Shown here piece after piece: positions 11,287-24,465 of a stretch of 64,000 nucleotides of DNA (positions within the stretch are counted from its first letter, which is position 1; each line of letters starts with the position of its first letter). The position numbers and the translations under genes were made by a program. Under the pieces are notes generated by a model that was given only the letters and a program-made list of their open reading frames with translations, was not told the DNA's origin and did not search any database. This DNA is from Cladochytrium replicatum (taxonomy: Eukaryota; Chytridiomycota; Chytridiomycetes; Cladochytriales; Cladochytriaceae), in the NCBI GenBank assembly GCA_025526935.1, contig JAHLKD010000041.1, positions 1 to 64,000 of the forward strand, in the 5' to 3' direction.

Positions 11287-11570
11287 TTACAAGAAGAGAA
11301 TTAGACTATCTCCACCACACCCCAGTATTGCACATTTGTGCTTGTCAAAGTCGAAAGTGGAAAGGCCGGCAAAGTTCTGAGCTTTTACGAGCGGAATATG
11401 GAATGAAAGGTCGCTCAAAAGAACGAGCTCATCGAGGCGAATCGATTGAGCTAGCGATTTTTTGGCCGCTGATCCACGGAGATCAATGTTGAGCAATGAC
11501 GGGTCTAATGCGTTTTCGAATTGAGAGCTGACGAGAAAACTTGATTCATTCTTTTCAATTACACAAGGTT

Positions 11571-12561
11571 TCACTTTGTCCACGGAAACAGCCATTTCAG
11601 CATTCCAAACGGTCCCTCATTGTTCTTGAAACTCTCATCTTCTTCTCCACTGCTTGCAGTATCATCGCTAGATTCTTCTTTCCTTGCTTCTTCGTTCTCC
11701 ACTGCTTTCGAATGCAATGGTGGTACAGGCTCGATAGATATCTCCTCCACCTTCTTTGAAAATCGAACGGTCGGGCTGCGAGATCCTTTGGGTGTGTTTG
11801 TAGCGGTTGACAGTTTGTCGGTCCGGTCAAGCGTGCGAAGGGCGTCGGTCGTTCTGCGAGTCAAAGCTGAACGAAGCGGGCTTGCTCCCAAGTTACTAAG
11901 TCCGTTCTTTCGCGCAAGTTTGGACAGCGATTGATAGACTTTTGCATTGATGCAACAGTCATCAGGGAAAAGTGAAAATGTGATGAAGCATACGAACCTC
12001 GTTCAAGTTCGTGATTCTCTCGTTGTCGCTGCTGCAATAACTCCACCAGTTTCTCATCTTCCTCGCGCCGCGTCTTCATGATCCCTTCCAACACCTTCAG
12101 CTCGTCGCTAATATCTTTCGTGAAGGTTGTCCGTGGTGTCTGGATCATCTTGCGCGCAGACTTCGGGAGTGGAGAGAGGAACATGGTGTTTTCAACAGCG
12201 GGGGAGCTCACTACCGATACGGGCGACTCAAGGATCTGATCTTATTTTCGAGCTATGAGCACGACATGTTAGAACACTAGAGTGTCAACTCACCAGGTCC
12301 GCATGTCCGTCTGCGCTTCTTCTTCCATGCGGGAATGGCGGATAGTTGGATGTCGTTCAACAGCTGTGTTTCTCCTCGTACTTGTTCTTCATCATCCGAT
12401 AGTGCCAGAACATCTTCGATGCTTGTTGTTGGACGATGAATGATCTTCCATCCCCGTGTGCTCCCATCGAACTGATTCTGCGGTTCAACTGCAGCAGACA
12501 CCTCCCACTGAGACGACTTCGGGGGTTCCGCTGGTCCGCCATACCGCGATCGTTTTGGCAT
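11571..12561 (-). CDS. hypothetical protein, basic N-terminus and coiled-coil middle
   Basis: The start is ATG at 12561 (MPKRSRYGGPAEPP). Exon 1 runs to about 12297 (KKRRRTCGPG), exon 2 covers about 12245-12000 (SSPAVENTMFLSPLPKSARK through an E/K/Q-rich helical stretch ending NHELER), and exon 3 runs from about 11930 to the TGA at 11571 (ending KWLFPWTK). Introns are short with GT..AG ends. The middle is rich in E, K, R and Q and probably a coiled coil. The C-terminal part is Ser/Thr/Pro-rich with TPKGSRSP-type sites and an acidic run. I recognise no domain and assign no function. A basic N-terminus and SP/TP sites would fit a nuclear, cell-cycle-regulated protein, but that is a guess. Confidence 0.6.
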
Positions 12562-12676
12562 TTTGAATCCAGGCCACGCCACAAAAGGATAAAACTTTTG
12601 AAAAAGTAATGTCAACTAAAATTTAAAAAAAATATAAAACAGAAAGCTATTTACAGTGGTTGATCTTGGTTCAAGA

Positions 12677-13454
12677 TTAAGGCTGCTTGGTGACCAAAAC
12701 AGGACAGTGTACGTTGTGGATGCAGAACTTTTGAAGTTAATGACACAGGTTTAGTAGATTGGTTGCAATAGATATTTGAATCAGCACTCACGTCGCTGAC
12801 GGATCCAAGCAGAGCCCTCTGGAGTGTTCCCATTCCTCTGCTACCGAGCACCAGGCAACTGCAGTTGAGTTCCTTCACTTTGGCAACGATCTCATCACGA
12901 GGGTCGCCTCGAACCGCGATCGCTCGAACCGAAGCTACTCCACGCCTGCGTGCTTCTGCACCAAACTCCTTCAAAAGAGCGTGCGATGCATTGCGACCCT
13001 AATTAAAATTCACCCAAAGTACACTTTGTGACCACTACAAGATTACCCCGTCCTCGACTTTCGCAAGCCAGTCTGCACTCCCAACGAATTCCGTGTGGGG
13101 AATCAATCCCACTGCTGAAGGAACTGAGTAGAAATCAAAGATTCAAGAACTGTTAACAGGTCGGGTCCGGTATGGATAGCAGCCGACTCCTACGGTCTTA
13201 CTTGGCAATGACACCAGAGGTCTCACATTCAGCAGAACTACTTGATCTCCATCTGCTTTAACCAGATTGGAAAGCGCCTGGATGGATAGTATGAGTCACC
13301 TCATGGTTGCACAAATCCTCACCTTCCCGGTTCGTACCCATTCGAAAGCGTAGCGGGAGTGTGACGAAGAGTTGACTGCGATTGCGACGATGCGACTGTG
13401 GTCGCTGGTGTGGTTGACCTGATCCAGCACTTCCTCGTGGAGCAGTTCAGCCAT
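12677..13454 (-). CDS. universal stress protein (UspA family)
   Basis: The start is ATG at 13454 (MAELLHEEVLDQ). Short introns separate about six exons; the last ends VHCPVLVTKQP and TAA at 12677. The fold is read from an N-terminal beta strand RIVAIAVNSSSHSRYAFEW, then VLLNVRP, then RNASHALLKEFGAEARRR, and the nucleotide-binding loop GSRGMGTLQRALLGSVSD, which fits G-x2-G-x9-G-S. The C-terminal strand (HCPVLVT) is typical. The length of about 165 residues is normal for a single-domain Usp. Such proteins bind ATP and take part in stress responses in the cytosol. It lies just upstream of the MACPF-like/LGFP cluster on the same strand as the first member, with only ~70 bp between its start and that gene's stop. 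Confidence 0.85.
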
Positions 13455-13525
13455 GGTAATAAAAGCAATAAAATATGACCAATTCAAGTGTTGGGCTTTC
13501 CATGTTTACAAAAAAAATACATTTT

Positions 13526-16261
13526 TTAGAAATTGTTGTCAACGTCAATATCACTGGCTGAAAGTTTGACCACACAAGAATTGCCAAACGAGAGAGTTGT
13601 CACCTGAGATCCTTCAGTGTATGTGACATTTCCGATCACAACATCTCGACTCGTTCCGCTGCTTAGATAGCACCACTTTTTTGGGTTTGATTTGGCTGCT
13701 GCAATATCGAACGTTCCGACAAATGGATGGTTCAATTTGGAGTTGTCCAATTTCAGCCCAGACGGATCGAATATCAATCCTCCCGTGAAAACGGTAACAT
13801 ATCCCAGTAAAGTGCTACTGCTCAACGATACCCATGGCGTAGTGGCCACAAGCGGCGAGCCTATCGGAGAGCGAAATATGGGTAATCGAGCGTTGGCGGA
13901 CAGCAGTGTCGAGATATTCGACGCCAGAGCCGGCAAGTTGTTCATTTGGAGGGACGCAGGTAGAGGAGGAAAAATGGACTTCCAGAACTGGAACGTGGGA
14001 CCATAGAGCGCAATTGAGGATATGGCATTGCGAGCGACGGCACTTCGATCTGCAATATCCTCGAAATAGATGATTCCATTGTCGAAGAGGCAGAACCTTT
14101 GAAGGAAAGGGATAAGATGGATGTGGAGGATGGCAGCTGTGAATCTCACTTTCCATTTCGACCATCGTAGGCTTCTTCCAGTTCTGAGATCGGGGTACCA
14201 AGGAATTGCCTCCAATCTGTGCACGGGTAATTCGTCAGGTACGAAATCAAACGAAGCGTGGAACTTGTATTTACCGTCCAAGTTTGATGATCCTCCAGTC
14301 CAGGTCAGAAACTCCCGGGCACAAACGTCTTCAAGCAGCAGCGCCGTGTCCCCTTCCTTGCCATTCCAGAAAAGCACTCCCTGAGCGTTGAGCTTAACCG
14401 GGGCGTCTGCAGTTGGAGAAGTCACTCCTCCGGCGATTGGATTTTCAAGGAGAGCGAATTGATATGCTGAATCGGCCAACGTCTGGACACCTTCGGGATT
14501 TGGAAAGCCCACGCGAATGCTGTAGCTATCCAAGGGGGAGGATGAGAGTGGTGTGAGTATCGCTTGGTTGTAGCGAGAAAGCAAAGGTCCATTTGGAAGG
14601 AAAGATGCACCAAGAGGGTATGAATAGAACATGGTTCCATTGGAATACTGCTGAAAGTATGCTCGCTCTTCAGGGTCGGACGGTGTTGTTGTTCCTCCGG
14701 CAGAACTGACATAGGAAGTCCCGGGGATCTCGCTCAGAATACCGATCGGCGCACCGGGAATTTTTACATCGGTGTTCTTGGTCGTTGTGTTCAACTCCAG
14801 TGCACGATCGGCAATTGTGGCCAGAACCACAGTGTCAAACAGCGCTTCCGGAGGATACTCGAGAAGCACCCTGCTCGGCTGGATGATTTGGTCGTAGTAA
14901 GTGATGCAGTTCTGCACACTTGTCGAGTTTGTAACGATGAGGTTGGTAAAGCATCGCTCCAGCGCGTTTCCAAGAATCGGAATATTATTTTTGAGAATAA
15001 AATCTCGCCAGGTCGAGAAGGCCGCCGACCTGCTAGGAGTTACGAAACCTGCTCCGACAAACGTGTCGATTCTCGCAATCGTTTCTATGGAGCGATCGAC
15101 CTCGTCTTCGATGTATTGCCGAGCGACTCGGAGACGATCTTCAATGATTGGCAGAGGTGGGATCTTGAGGCCCAAAATATCGTAGGACGTCGTGCGGAAT
15201 CCTATGAGGGCAGGCTTTTCGGCAACCGTTTCAGCAAATGTTCCTTGTCCGTATTCCACAATGCTTTGCAGGATCTTCAGACATAGTTCGATTCCGGATG
15301 ACGAATCACAGGAAGCTATGGTATTACCATTGACGGCATCGCTTAGTCTGGTAGGATCACCGCCGATTTGGTGGAGGACAACTTTGACTCGCACGTTCCG
15401 TCGAATGGTTTCGAAATATGTCTTGATGAAGACGCCGATTTCGAGAATAGCGACACCAAGACCGATTGACGCACGAAAACCGAAAAGATCTGATGGAACA
15501 AATGAATGAAAAGGGTTTACACTAAAGAACTCTTTGCTTGGCACCATCCGTATTCGAGAAATCAATTCGAAGGATAGCTATAAGCGATCCACCGTACTGC
15601 TCTTCGGAAATGAAAGAGTTTCCGCAAGTGTTTTGCCAGGCATTCGGGTCTGAAGACGTTTTTGCTTGTAGCCCAACCGCCGTGTACAGGGATGGGTTGT
15701 CTGCATCCATAGAAGATGTATCAACCGTGTTGCTGTACACTTTCACAGTTGATTTGTACACAAAGTTCAAACTTGTCTTTGAAGAGACGGCGCTGGTGGT
15801 AATTCCGGCGCCAGCTGTGATCACGAAAATTGCGTATAATCCCGAAACGCTGAGGTCCAAGCTTCATTGTGCGATAAACAATATGGTGAGACACTTTGGA
15901 GAGTTTGGAATGCCGCGATCAGGTACCTTAACAGGAAACCTGCCTCTTTCACGGAGAGATCCTTTGAAATCTCGACGACTGCAGAGGAGCCCGCCGACAA
16001 GTCTTCGACCTTCACTGGAAGCTTCAGGCAACGCGGAAGCTGTGAGTTTCTGAACGAATCGTATGAATAGCCGAGTCTGAAGGGGGAAGAAACGGATTGA
16101 ATCTTTGGGACTATGGCGGCATTTTCGATGGAGCTGGACAGAGATTCCTGATTGGCCACATTGAGGTTCGCAAAAGTGTCTGCGGACGGAAACAAGCTGG
16201 CTGTACTGGCGTGGATGCAACACGCAATCGTCCAAAGAACGGGCCATCCACCGTAGGCCAT
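13526..16261 (-). CDS. secreted MACPF-like protein with LGFP-like C-terminal region, cluster member 1
   Basis: ATG at 16261 opens a signal peptide (MAYGGWPVLWTIACCIHAS). Exon 1 ends near 15914; intron 2 most likely splices DFSNTD to DLFGFRAS (near 15550 to 15490); exon 3 runs to the TAA at 13526. The product is about 870 residues, the shortest of the set. Perforin-like landmarks in order: LGYSYDSFR...RCLK near residue 62, AWQNTCGNSFISEEQYGG near 180, HQIGGDPTRL near 240 and a following CDSSSGIELC pair. A helical segment (RVARQYIEDEVDRSIE) follows. The C-terminal half carries strands like NGPLLSRYNQAI and FDNGIIYFEDI; no canonical LGFP block is as clear here as in the other members. The MACPF call rests on motif order, not on a search. 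It is head-to-head with the gene at 16470. Confidence 0.7.
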
Positions 16262-16469
16262 GGGTGTAAGATCGAGATCCCGATTGTGGGACTTCTCAGA
16301 CTTCTCACTTGAATATTTTGTAAAATTTGACCAAAATGGCGTGAAAATTCAGGATGATGAGAATTTTCCGTATGGATCTTCTTTGTTTGCATGACCCTCA
16401 AACGTTGAATGGCAATTGTTGTATGGATCTCGTTTGCAGCCGCACCTCCACACACAACCGACAACTGTG
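16262..16469. promoter_or_regulatory. shared head-to-head promoter, cluster members 1 and 2
   Basis: This is 208 bp between two divergent start codons. It contains AATGGCG at 16335-16341 followed by GTGAAAATT. The same 7-mer occurs in the other two shared promoters of the cluster. No clear TATA box is seen. The 3' half is pyrimidine/CA-rich (CACACACAAC) just before the plus-strand start. Confidence 0.5.
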
Positions 16470-19400
16470 ATGATGCGAAGAGGGTACGTGATCTTGCTGG
16501 CTCTTTCCCTAGCCAGCACAATTCTTGGCCAGACGTGCCCCGCTATTTCCCAAGGGGATGTAAATGAGCGAGACAAGTTCATCGACTATCTTAGCAAGGG
16601 ACAGAGTATCGGCCAAGGCTTTAATTCACTCACGGGAGCGTACACTGATCCGTGTCTGGTGAACGACACGAAAAAGTGGATTGATCGTGGCCAGGCGGTT
16701 GCATCCATCCAGTTGGACAGGTCTCAAGTACGGAGAATGAGAAGTATAAAATGATGAATCTCAAATTTTGATTTCGCCAGGAGTTTCAAAAGTCTGTGAA
16801 TTCAATTCGAGTCGGGGTTAGCGTAGCGATCAAGCTGTTTTTCTTCACCATCAACTGGAGCATAGCGTTCGCGACCGACATCGTATCCACGTCTTTAAGC
16901 GATAGCGTCCTTTATTCTGCAACATATACGTTTCCTTCGCGTGTCTATGATGATATTTCGTTCTCCCAGGAAACTGATTTGACCGATGCAGCAAGAGATA
17001 TTGCAAATCATCCTGCTGGAAGCAATCGAGATGCTGAATGGTAAATTTCACTACATTCATATCATGTGTTTACCAACTCTCTTTTCTCTTTTGTTTTCAA
17101 CTTTGACGCAGGAGGCAACAATGCGGGGACCAATTTATCTATGAGCAAGTGCGAGGTGCCAAACTCTACATCGGGCTGAAGGTCGGTTATGCCTCGCCAG
17201 CGGATCGGGTCAGCCAGCGTGTATCACTTAAATATGGTGGATCTGACGCTCAGAGTCTGATCGATGGTTATACTAAGAGGTGATGATACAACAGGTTGAC
17301 TACCCTGACCAGACTACTGACATTAGCACTCAGCGAATTTTCAGACACGAATTCAGTTAAAATTGGATTTGTTATTCGAGCGATAGGTGGAAGTCAAGAA
17401 ACGGTGAATTCTTTCCTGACGAACTCAACAATCTGTACACTATACACCAATTGCCTCAATGAGCTGAGGACAACAGAACGTGCACCGAGTTGCCAAAACC
17501 TGATTGCGGAGACCATTAATTGGGGCCAGAATGTTTTCGCAAAGTCGATTACTCCCGAAAATTCCATTATCGTTTCCCAGCGCACTCTACCCTATCGATT
17601 CCTGGATATCTCTGCAGCGCCTCCTCCACGCGAGCCCAGCTTAGGACTTCGGGTCGCAAGAGACACCTTGGAAACCCTCGTGGATGAAAACGCAAATACT
17701 CTAGCGCTCTACGCCGGATGGCGGGACTTCAAGTTTCTAGGCGATAGTGATGAATCTGTTCCAAACCTCATCAACGAAACGATCACGAATTTGAAGGCCA
17801 ACGTTGAAACTTTGAAGGACACTTACAACATATGTTGGGATAATCTCGACGCAGATCACCCTGAAAAATGTATTGACAAAGTCAATCAACTTCGCAGCGG
17901 ATTGTTCATACCGCCCACGGACGTATTTGCCGACGGACTCCCAGGCTTTGCACTCAACCTTAAACTTGCGCAAACTAAGCGTACGTATAAGCGAATCACC
18001 GAAATCCCTTCCATGGCTTGGGGGAACACAACGAAGCCGTCGTTCTCCTCCCGTGCGTTTACTGCATCCGTGTATGAAGGAAACGAGAGAGTCGGCCAGG
18101 CATTTGTATACAAGGGAAACGCGGTTGTTATTGAAAATGGACCTCTTCTCAATCGATTTACGAGTGCCATCCGTGAGGGATCGGTGAACTTACGCTACGG
18201 ACTTCCGATTGATGCAATACCCTTTCTGAACTCTACGGGCACAAGGCTTCGATTGCAGTTCAACACGTCGGCATTACGAGGATCTACGTCTTCGCAAACA
18301 AAGTTAGTCGAAAGCGCAATTTTGTTGAAAAATGGTGAAAATGCGGCCTTTGCTCTGAGAGGAGTGTGCTTCGACAAATACTTTTCCGAATTTGCAGGCA
18401 GTGGGAAACCGTATTCAGACGGATTAGGTTTCCCCATCTCAGAGGTAGTTCCCGTGGTAGGCCAAAAGGGAACGATCAACGCTCTTCAATGTCGATTTGA
18501 AAACGGTTTCATATTTATTCAAAACGACAATTCTCAGAGTGCACCTCTGGCTGTTTTTGGTGATATCTACCGACTCTATGTAAATCGAGGTGGCACAAGT
18601 GGCTATCTTGGTTTTCCGGTTAAGGATACAATCATCACCCCATCTGGCGGATTTTTCGGGGAATTTTCGGCTGGAGCACTGTCGTTTCTAAATGGGTCCG
18701 AGATCGAGCTCAATGGAGTTGTGTTAGCTCGGTATCGAAATCAAGCAACGCAAACGCTACTTGGGTTGCCTACTAGCAAAGTCGAATGCAACTCGGTCAT
18801 CAAGTCCGTGTGCGTCCAAACCTTCGAAACTGGCGCACTCTACTACAACAGTAGCGCCACTGATGCTGTCACTGTTATCGCGAGCTGGGGTGACATTTTC
18901 AGGTAATTCTCCATATCGAAGCGTACTGGACAAAATTTGACACACGGTTAGGACTACAGTGAGTCTCGGGTTTGCGGAATTTGGAATTCCATCTGGCGAC
19001 CCTACTGAATTGAAGAACGAGAACACCGCAAGTTTCGGGATTTATCAGGATTTTGCGGCGAACAGCTCAGTCATATTCGCATCTAATGCGACAACAGAGT
19101 ACCCGAAAGCGTTTGAGAATACGACCTTTGTTGTCTCGGATCTTGTTTATCGAAATTTGACTTCGATCAGAATCCAGGACAATGTCCTATTTCGCTCTAT
19201 CGGCTTTCCGGTCGCAAAGTTGGTGAATGACTCCTTGCGTTTACGCCAGTTCCAACGTTTTGAGGGGGCTGCGATGTTTTTTTTGGATCGCAGTAACGAT
19301 TCCGGTAGTCAGTTCATCATGAATGACACGATGCTCCAGCTCTGGAATGACCGTCGGAAAGAGACGAACAAATTCTTCGGAAATATACCGTCCAATCTCA

Positions 19401-20263
19401 CGGAAATACCTCAGACACTTGGCTGGCCACTCGCGCCTCCTCAAGTTTTGAAGCAATCAGACTCTACCGCACCGGAATCACTCCAGTTTTTCGAAAACGC
19501 TGTGGTATACGATAACTTTGTAACAGCACCGGTTCAGCGACCTGTTGAACGAGAGTTCTATGCCTGGCAGCTCAATATTACCTACTCGGATGACCCCTTA
19601 TTCACAAGTGCAGCCGCCGCAGCTCTATTCAATGCCAATGTTTCTCGATTTGGTTACCCTCAAAACTTGGTACGACGTGGTGCTATAGGAGATAGGCGAT
19701 ATCTCTTCCAAGAATTTGAGAAGCGCACTATACTTGCTGCAGTCTCGACCAAAATTTCGTGCGATGAATCGCTGTACCCACTCTGGTGCATTGGGAAAAA
19801 GTTGATGGACTGGAGTAATCAAACTGTGAAACTCTGGTTAGCAAAACAAAGCACTCTCGGGTTACCTTTCTACATCAGTCCAAGTCCGTCTGAAATTGGC
19901 CGCATTGCTGGTGGCATTGGAGGCAGCTTCATGGAGTCCACAGACAGAGATGTTGGCGACAAACGTAATGGGGTGATTGCTGAATTCGAGCTTGGCTATC
20001 TCGTCTACTACTTGGACGCAACACACAATGGGATCGTTCCGAAATTACCCCCGCTTAAGAATGTTAGCGAAGAAGTTCGAGGAAAGTTGCCCCAAACTTG
20101 GTATACAAATCGAGTGAATCTCGGTGTTCCAGTATCGGAGTTTGATTCAGTAAGACAGCTTTATGAATTTGGTTCGATTCGTTTCAACGCAAATTCGACA
20201 GAATGGGTAGTCTCAATCAATCCAAAACCCACCAAAGCATCGGATATTTTGTTATTTTTGTAA
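16470..20263 (+). CDS. secreted MACPF-like/LGFP-repeat protein, cluster member 2
   Basis: The start is ATG at 16470 (MMRRGYVILLALSLASTILG, a signal peptide). Exons are about 16470-16728, 16782-17040, 17112-17280, 17296-18901 and 18951-20263, the last ending in TAA. The product is about 1,190 residues. Landmarks: GQGFNSLTGAYTDPCL near residue 60, AEWQQCGDQFIYEQVRGAKL near 170, RAIGGSQETV near 245 and a C..L...C pair (ICTLYTNC). The C-terminal part has repeated LGFP-type blocks: LYVNRGGTSGYLGFPVKD, QTLLGLPTSK, IPSGDP and VNLGVPVSE, each tied to a FENGF/F..GA-like strand. LGFP repeats are known from cell-wall-binding proteins of corynebacteria; in this fungal protein a glycan or wall-binding role is inference. 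Several N-x-S/T sites fit secretion. It converges with the gene ending at 20473. Confidence 0.78.
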
Positions 20264-20472
20264 AGTCAGTAAGAGTTCAACTATTCGATGGATTTACAGT
20301 TGGTAGACTAGCTTTTCTCTCTCTCTTGCTACGTCGGTGGCTCTTTGTAATTTTGGCGGCCAGCTCTAACAACTCCCGAAATTCAAAATTCACTGTTTTG
20401 TCGGCTGTGGGTCCGATTCTCAAAGAAAAGACTGTAATATTTAAACAAACGAGAAACAAGCTCAAACTTCTG

Positions 20473-23400
20473 CTACAAGTTTGCCACATTCGATGTCTCC
20501 CCGGTCTGCCAAGATATCTTTGGAGCGTGGGTCGCCGAATCAATCCAAAATGTAGCTTCGCCGTCTGTCAGCTGTTTTGCTCCTGCTTCAGCCTCTCCAT
20601 ACAGGAGCAGCCCTTGCGGAATCGGCGTCATCGGTCCAAACGCGATCATTTGATCCAGAGTGATGTCGGTTCGACCATCGAATCCAGACTCCGGACGTGA
20701 TTGGCGGTAGGTCGTCATGTTGAACGGGGCGGTCGGTGCCGATACCGACGTGTAGTCCCGCTTAGACATCCGGTTGAAAGCTTCGGGATCCGTCACAAAT
20801 GGTCCATAGAATAAGTAAAACAAAAACCCGTAACCATCGAAAAAGAACGCGAAGTCGAATGCCTTCTGGACCATGACCTGCAGCCTAGGCACTACTCGTG
20901 GGTTTTTCACTCTTGAGTCCGTCAGGTATTGCAAGCTAAACGTGCCTTGTGTGCTCGGTACTCGATAATTACTTTGCAGGACTATACTGAAGTTGTGCCG
21001 GTAATTGAAGACGTCTGCATCGGTTGACACAAACGACGTACGGAAGAACCGTCGTAAACTGATGATGGGCGATTGAGAGGACGACGAGCTTTGGCTACTG
21101 GTTTTCCCTTCGATACGCTGGACTGTGTTTGTTCCATCGAGCATCCACACATATGCAGTTTCATCCAGATCCCTCCATAGAACTGCTGGACGATCCCCCC
21201 AGAACGCAACCATCATTTGTCCCCGCTCGAGCGTTGCAACGTCTGAAGCGATCGCTTGGCGTTGGATTCGAAGCATATGTGCAGCGACAGGGTGGGTAAT
21301 CGCATTGATCGGAGGGCAGACAAGATTGGTAGTCGTCCCGGTCGCAATAGCCAGGCGGCAGACCTTGAGGTACGGTTTCGTAGTGTCTCCATTTTCGAGA
21401 ACGAGCGAATATCCGAACTTGGAGTTGAACGAGAACGTTTCACGAATTCCATTGCTGAGAGTTTCCTTTATTCGCGAAGAAGGGAAGCCCATAGGACCAT
21501 CTATTCCACCTTCATCCATCCAATACTGCTGAACGTAGCCACTCAGTGAAAATATGTCAGAATCCGTTCGGACTATCGTTCCTCGTTCGCACAGAAGAAG
21601 CGAGTAGGTGCTGTTGGTGGTGTACAAGTAGATCGGGGTTCCAACTATCTCCCTTTTGGAATCCCATTGCTGTAACATCACTCCTGAGAGAATGAATGAG
21701 GCAATCCCAAGAGCAGATGGCGGAGTGACTCGGAGTACAAGCTCTCCGTAGCGGCCCAGCTCAATTTGAGATGATGGCTGTGTTCGAACTTGTATATTTG
21801 GCTTGGAGTCAACGGTGGTACCCACATATGCTTCTAAAGCGAGGAAGTCGGCTAGAGTGCCTTGAACAATGCGGATGCTGTTGGTGGCGGCATCGTGCAC
21901 GATAGATCCAAACTCAAACTTGGCGGAGCTCAGCTGGCCGAACTTCTGAACACTAGATCGAGGAAGGCCCAGCCTCCCGAGGAGGCCGCCTTGTTCTTTT
22001 GACATGTAATATTGGTAAACAGGGCCGTACAGTACGAATCCGCTTTGATCGTTGAGAGGTTTAACAGAATCCAGCGACGAAGAAGATGATCCAGGAGCAA
22101 TAATGATCCCGTTATCGAACTCGCAAAAGGTTACAGTTTCGTCATTCACTTGGGTTGTGACTGGATTCAACGTCGGCAATCCGAGCTCTCCCGCAACTGA
22201 TAAAGAGTGGATCAAGAGTGATTGTAAGCTGAAAGGACAGGGCTTTGTTTACGAAACTCACCATCATCCCAAAAGAAGTATATCCACGCGCAAACCCCCG
22301 ATACACGTCTGAACGGTTCATCTTTGTCGTCTTTCACCAGAATTAATATACTCAAAGTCACGACTCTGGAGCTGCCGTCTCTCAGCTCGAATCGCTGCAC
22401 AGTCAATGAGCGTCCTTGTCGATCCACACGAGTAACTGCATCTAACACTGGCAATCCTCCTTCCAATCCGCCGTTTTCATTGGCGAGGATTTTACTATAT
22501 TCTACCTCCAGCTCATCGGAGACAGAGTAAATACTGTCGGTCTGAGGATTGTAATAAAGAGCCTGGCCATCCTTGAAACCCCATCGGAATGGCAATGAAT
22601 CCGCGTTGATCCCGATCCCACTGGTGGTCCAAGTAGTGCCCGAGATTTTTGAAGGGAGGCCAATCGCCTGTCGAGAATCAATTCCCCGTGTTTCAACAGC
22701 GTCTGTAAATGCCTGAAATATGAGGCCAGCACCAAAGAATGTGTCCGGAGGAAAATAAGCTTTCTGCTCTAGATCACTTGCGGCAGTTGTGCATTTCTCG
22801 ACGCTGTTCGTATCGAATGGTTGCAGGAACGTGTAGCAGGCATCGATCACCTCGTTCACAAGAGCATTATTGGATGTAACGTTGGAGATCACTGCGTTGA
22901 TGCGATCTTTGCGAGAGGCACTCAGCGTGCTGAAGAGAAAGGCTTTCAGAGATGCTTGAGTCACAGCAGTCTTGTCTGCGATTTCGTCGATCCGGGCACG
23001 CGCGGCATCAATCTCAGATTGAAGACCATTGGAAATCAGGTTGACAACTTTTGTGTAGGGCAAGGCGAAGTATTTGAGAGGTACTGGTTTGGTGAGAATT
23101 CCCTTAAAAACAATTGAAAGTCGCTCAATTCAGGTGCAAATATCGAGCTTACCGTTCTGAAAGCGTCGCTAGTGAAAAAGTTCACCGCAGCTTCGTAAAC
23201 CAAGCGACATGCGGTTGCATTTTGGCCGTCGCACTGCGAAAATGCGCTTCCGTCTATAGCTTGGTTAATCTTGATTACATCCCCGCCGAACTGGAACGCG
23301 GTCACAGAGGCGGACAACGAAATGTCACGATTGCTGACAGCAAATTGAACGGCGGCCGCGACATCCACAACTTGGAATTTCCCGGCAAGTGAAGCACCAA

Positions 23401-24210
23401 TATCGATCTTGTCCTCGAGCGACTGATAATTGATTCTGTACGTGATCGCAGCGACGGCCCCAATGTCACGGGAGAAAATCACTCGATCGCCACACTTTTC
23501 CTGTAAAAGGCAAGTGAGCTGCACTTGAAGTGAACTAGCTTGTTTTCAGACTGACCGTGAACTCGTTCGATCCATAGTAACGCGACCCGTACTTTGTAAG
23601 AGTTCGCGACTTTGCCAAATCGATCTCTTCACCTTGGGTTGGGAGGTAGAGGAATGTTGTGAAAGCATCTGATAAAATATGGGAGGACATAGAAATTGCA
23701 ACTTAGAAATGGATCACTTTAGCTGCATAATTTTGTGAGCAGCTTCCTTCTTCGCTCACATCTGAATGATCCCGAAAAGGTAGGACCTAATTGGACCGAA
23801 GCAGATATGCCCAGAACCTTCCTTGCATCGCTAAGAGACATCCCGGCATAGAGCTTTAATGAGCCAGCTTGTGTGGAGGTGGCCTTCTTAGTGACCACTT
23901 TGAGACATGGTGGTAAATAGCCTGCCCCAGTTGGATTAATCCCCCATCCAAGCGAGAGAAATTCAGTGCCTCCAGCAGGACTGTTGGAATCCGTCTGTCC
24001 GGATGCTCGTCGGTGCAAATGGTGCTGGCGATCAGAATCTACGAGAATATCTTCCAGACTCACTGGCGTCTCAGCGGGTGATGAAAGGGTGGTGTGATCG
24101 GGGATGCGTTTATTGTCTAGGATCCTTTGCCCTGCACTTGCAAAGGACCCGACCGCCAGAGAAGCAACGGCAAAGTACCACAGTGTCACGACATACAGAC
24201 TCGCAAGCAT
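20473..24210 (-). CDS. secreted MACPF-like/LGFP-repeat protein, cluster member 3
   Basis: The start is ATG at 24210, with a hydrophobic leader (MLASLYVVTLWYFAVASLAV). Exons are about 24210-23758, 23668-23560, 23495-23155, 23095-22262 and 22235-20473. The product is about 1,150-1,180 residues. Landmarks: LGWGINPTGAGYLPPCL, then EKCGDRVIFSRDIGAVAAIT, then TAFQFGGDVIKINQ and a CDGQNATAC pair. LGFP blocks: EQGGLLGRLGLPRSSVQ, MDEGGIDGPMGFPSSRIKE and GELGLPTLNP. A long C-terminal extension after about residue 900 has few recognisable repeats. It is head-to-head with the gene at 24466 and tail-to-tail with the gene ending at 20263 (209 bp apart). Confidence 0.78.
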
Positions 24211-24465
24211 ACCTGATCAAAAATCAGATTTTCTTCACCGAAGGTTTCATACGGCCCCACAAGAAGCCATCAAGCACCGCCAAACTCGAGAAACCGAGAG
24301 TGCCCAAAATCCAATTCTGAGGACCCTTGTGTCTTCAAATTTTTTCGAGTGCCATTCCTGCATAATGGCGGTAAAATTTTGGCAGAAAGACAGACAATTA
24401 TTAGCTGATGATGAAAAATCTACTGTTTGTATGTTCTGTGTGCTTGTGGGAGCGACGACCCCGCA
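24211..24465. promoter_or_regulatory. shared head-to-head promoter, cluster members 3 and 4
   Basis: This is 255 bp between divergent starts. AATGGCG lies at 24364-24370, followed by GTAAAATTTTGGC, closely like the motif and flank at 16335. No other strong signal was seen. Confidence 0.5.

Noticed and set aside
11287-11595. Minus-strand open frame of 102 residues (MAVSVDKVKPCVIEK...)
   Set aside because: It starts inside the last exon of the gene at 11571-12561 in another frame and has no domain. It might be a small overlapping gene, but the evidence is too thin.
14888-15509. Plus-strand open frames antisense to cluster member 1
   Set aside because: They mirror the real minus-strand coding exon and show no motif of their own.
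20203-20700. Plus-strand open frame of 165 residues between cluster members 2 and 3
   Set aside because: It overlaps both real genes' 3' ends and is antisense to member 3. It has no signal or motif.
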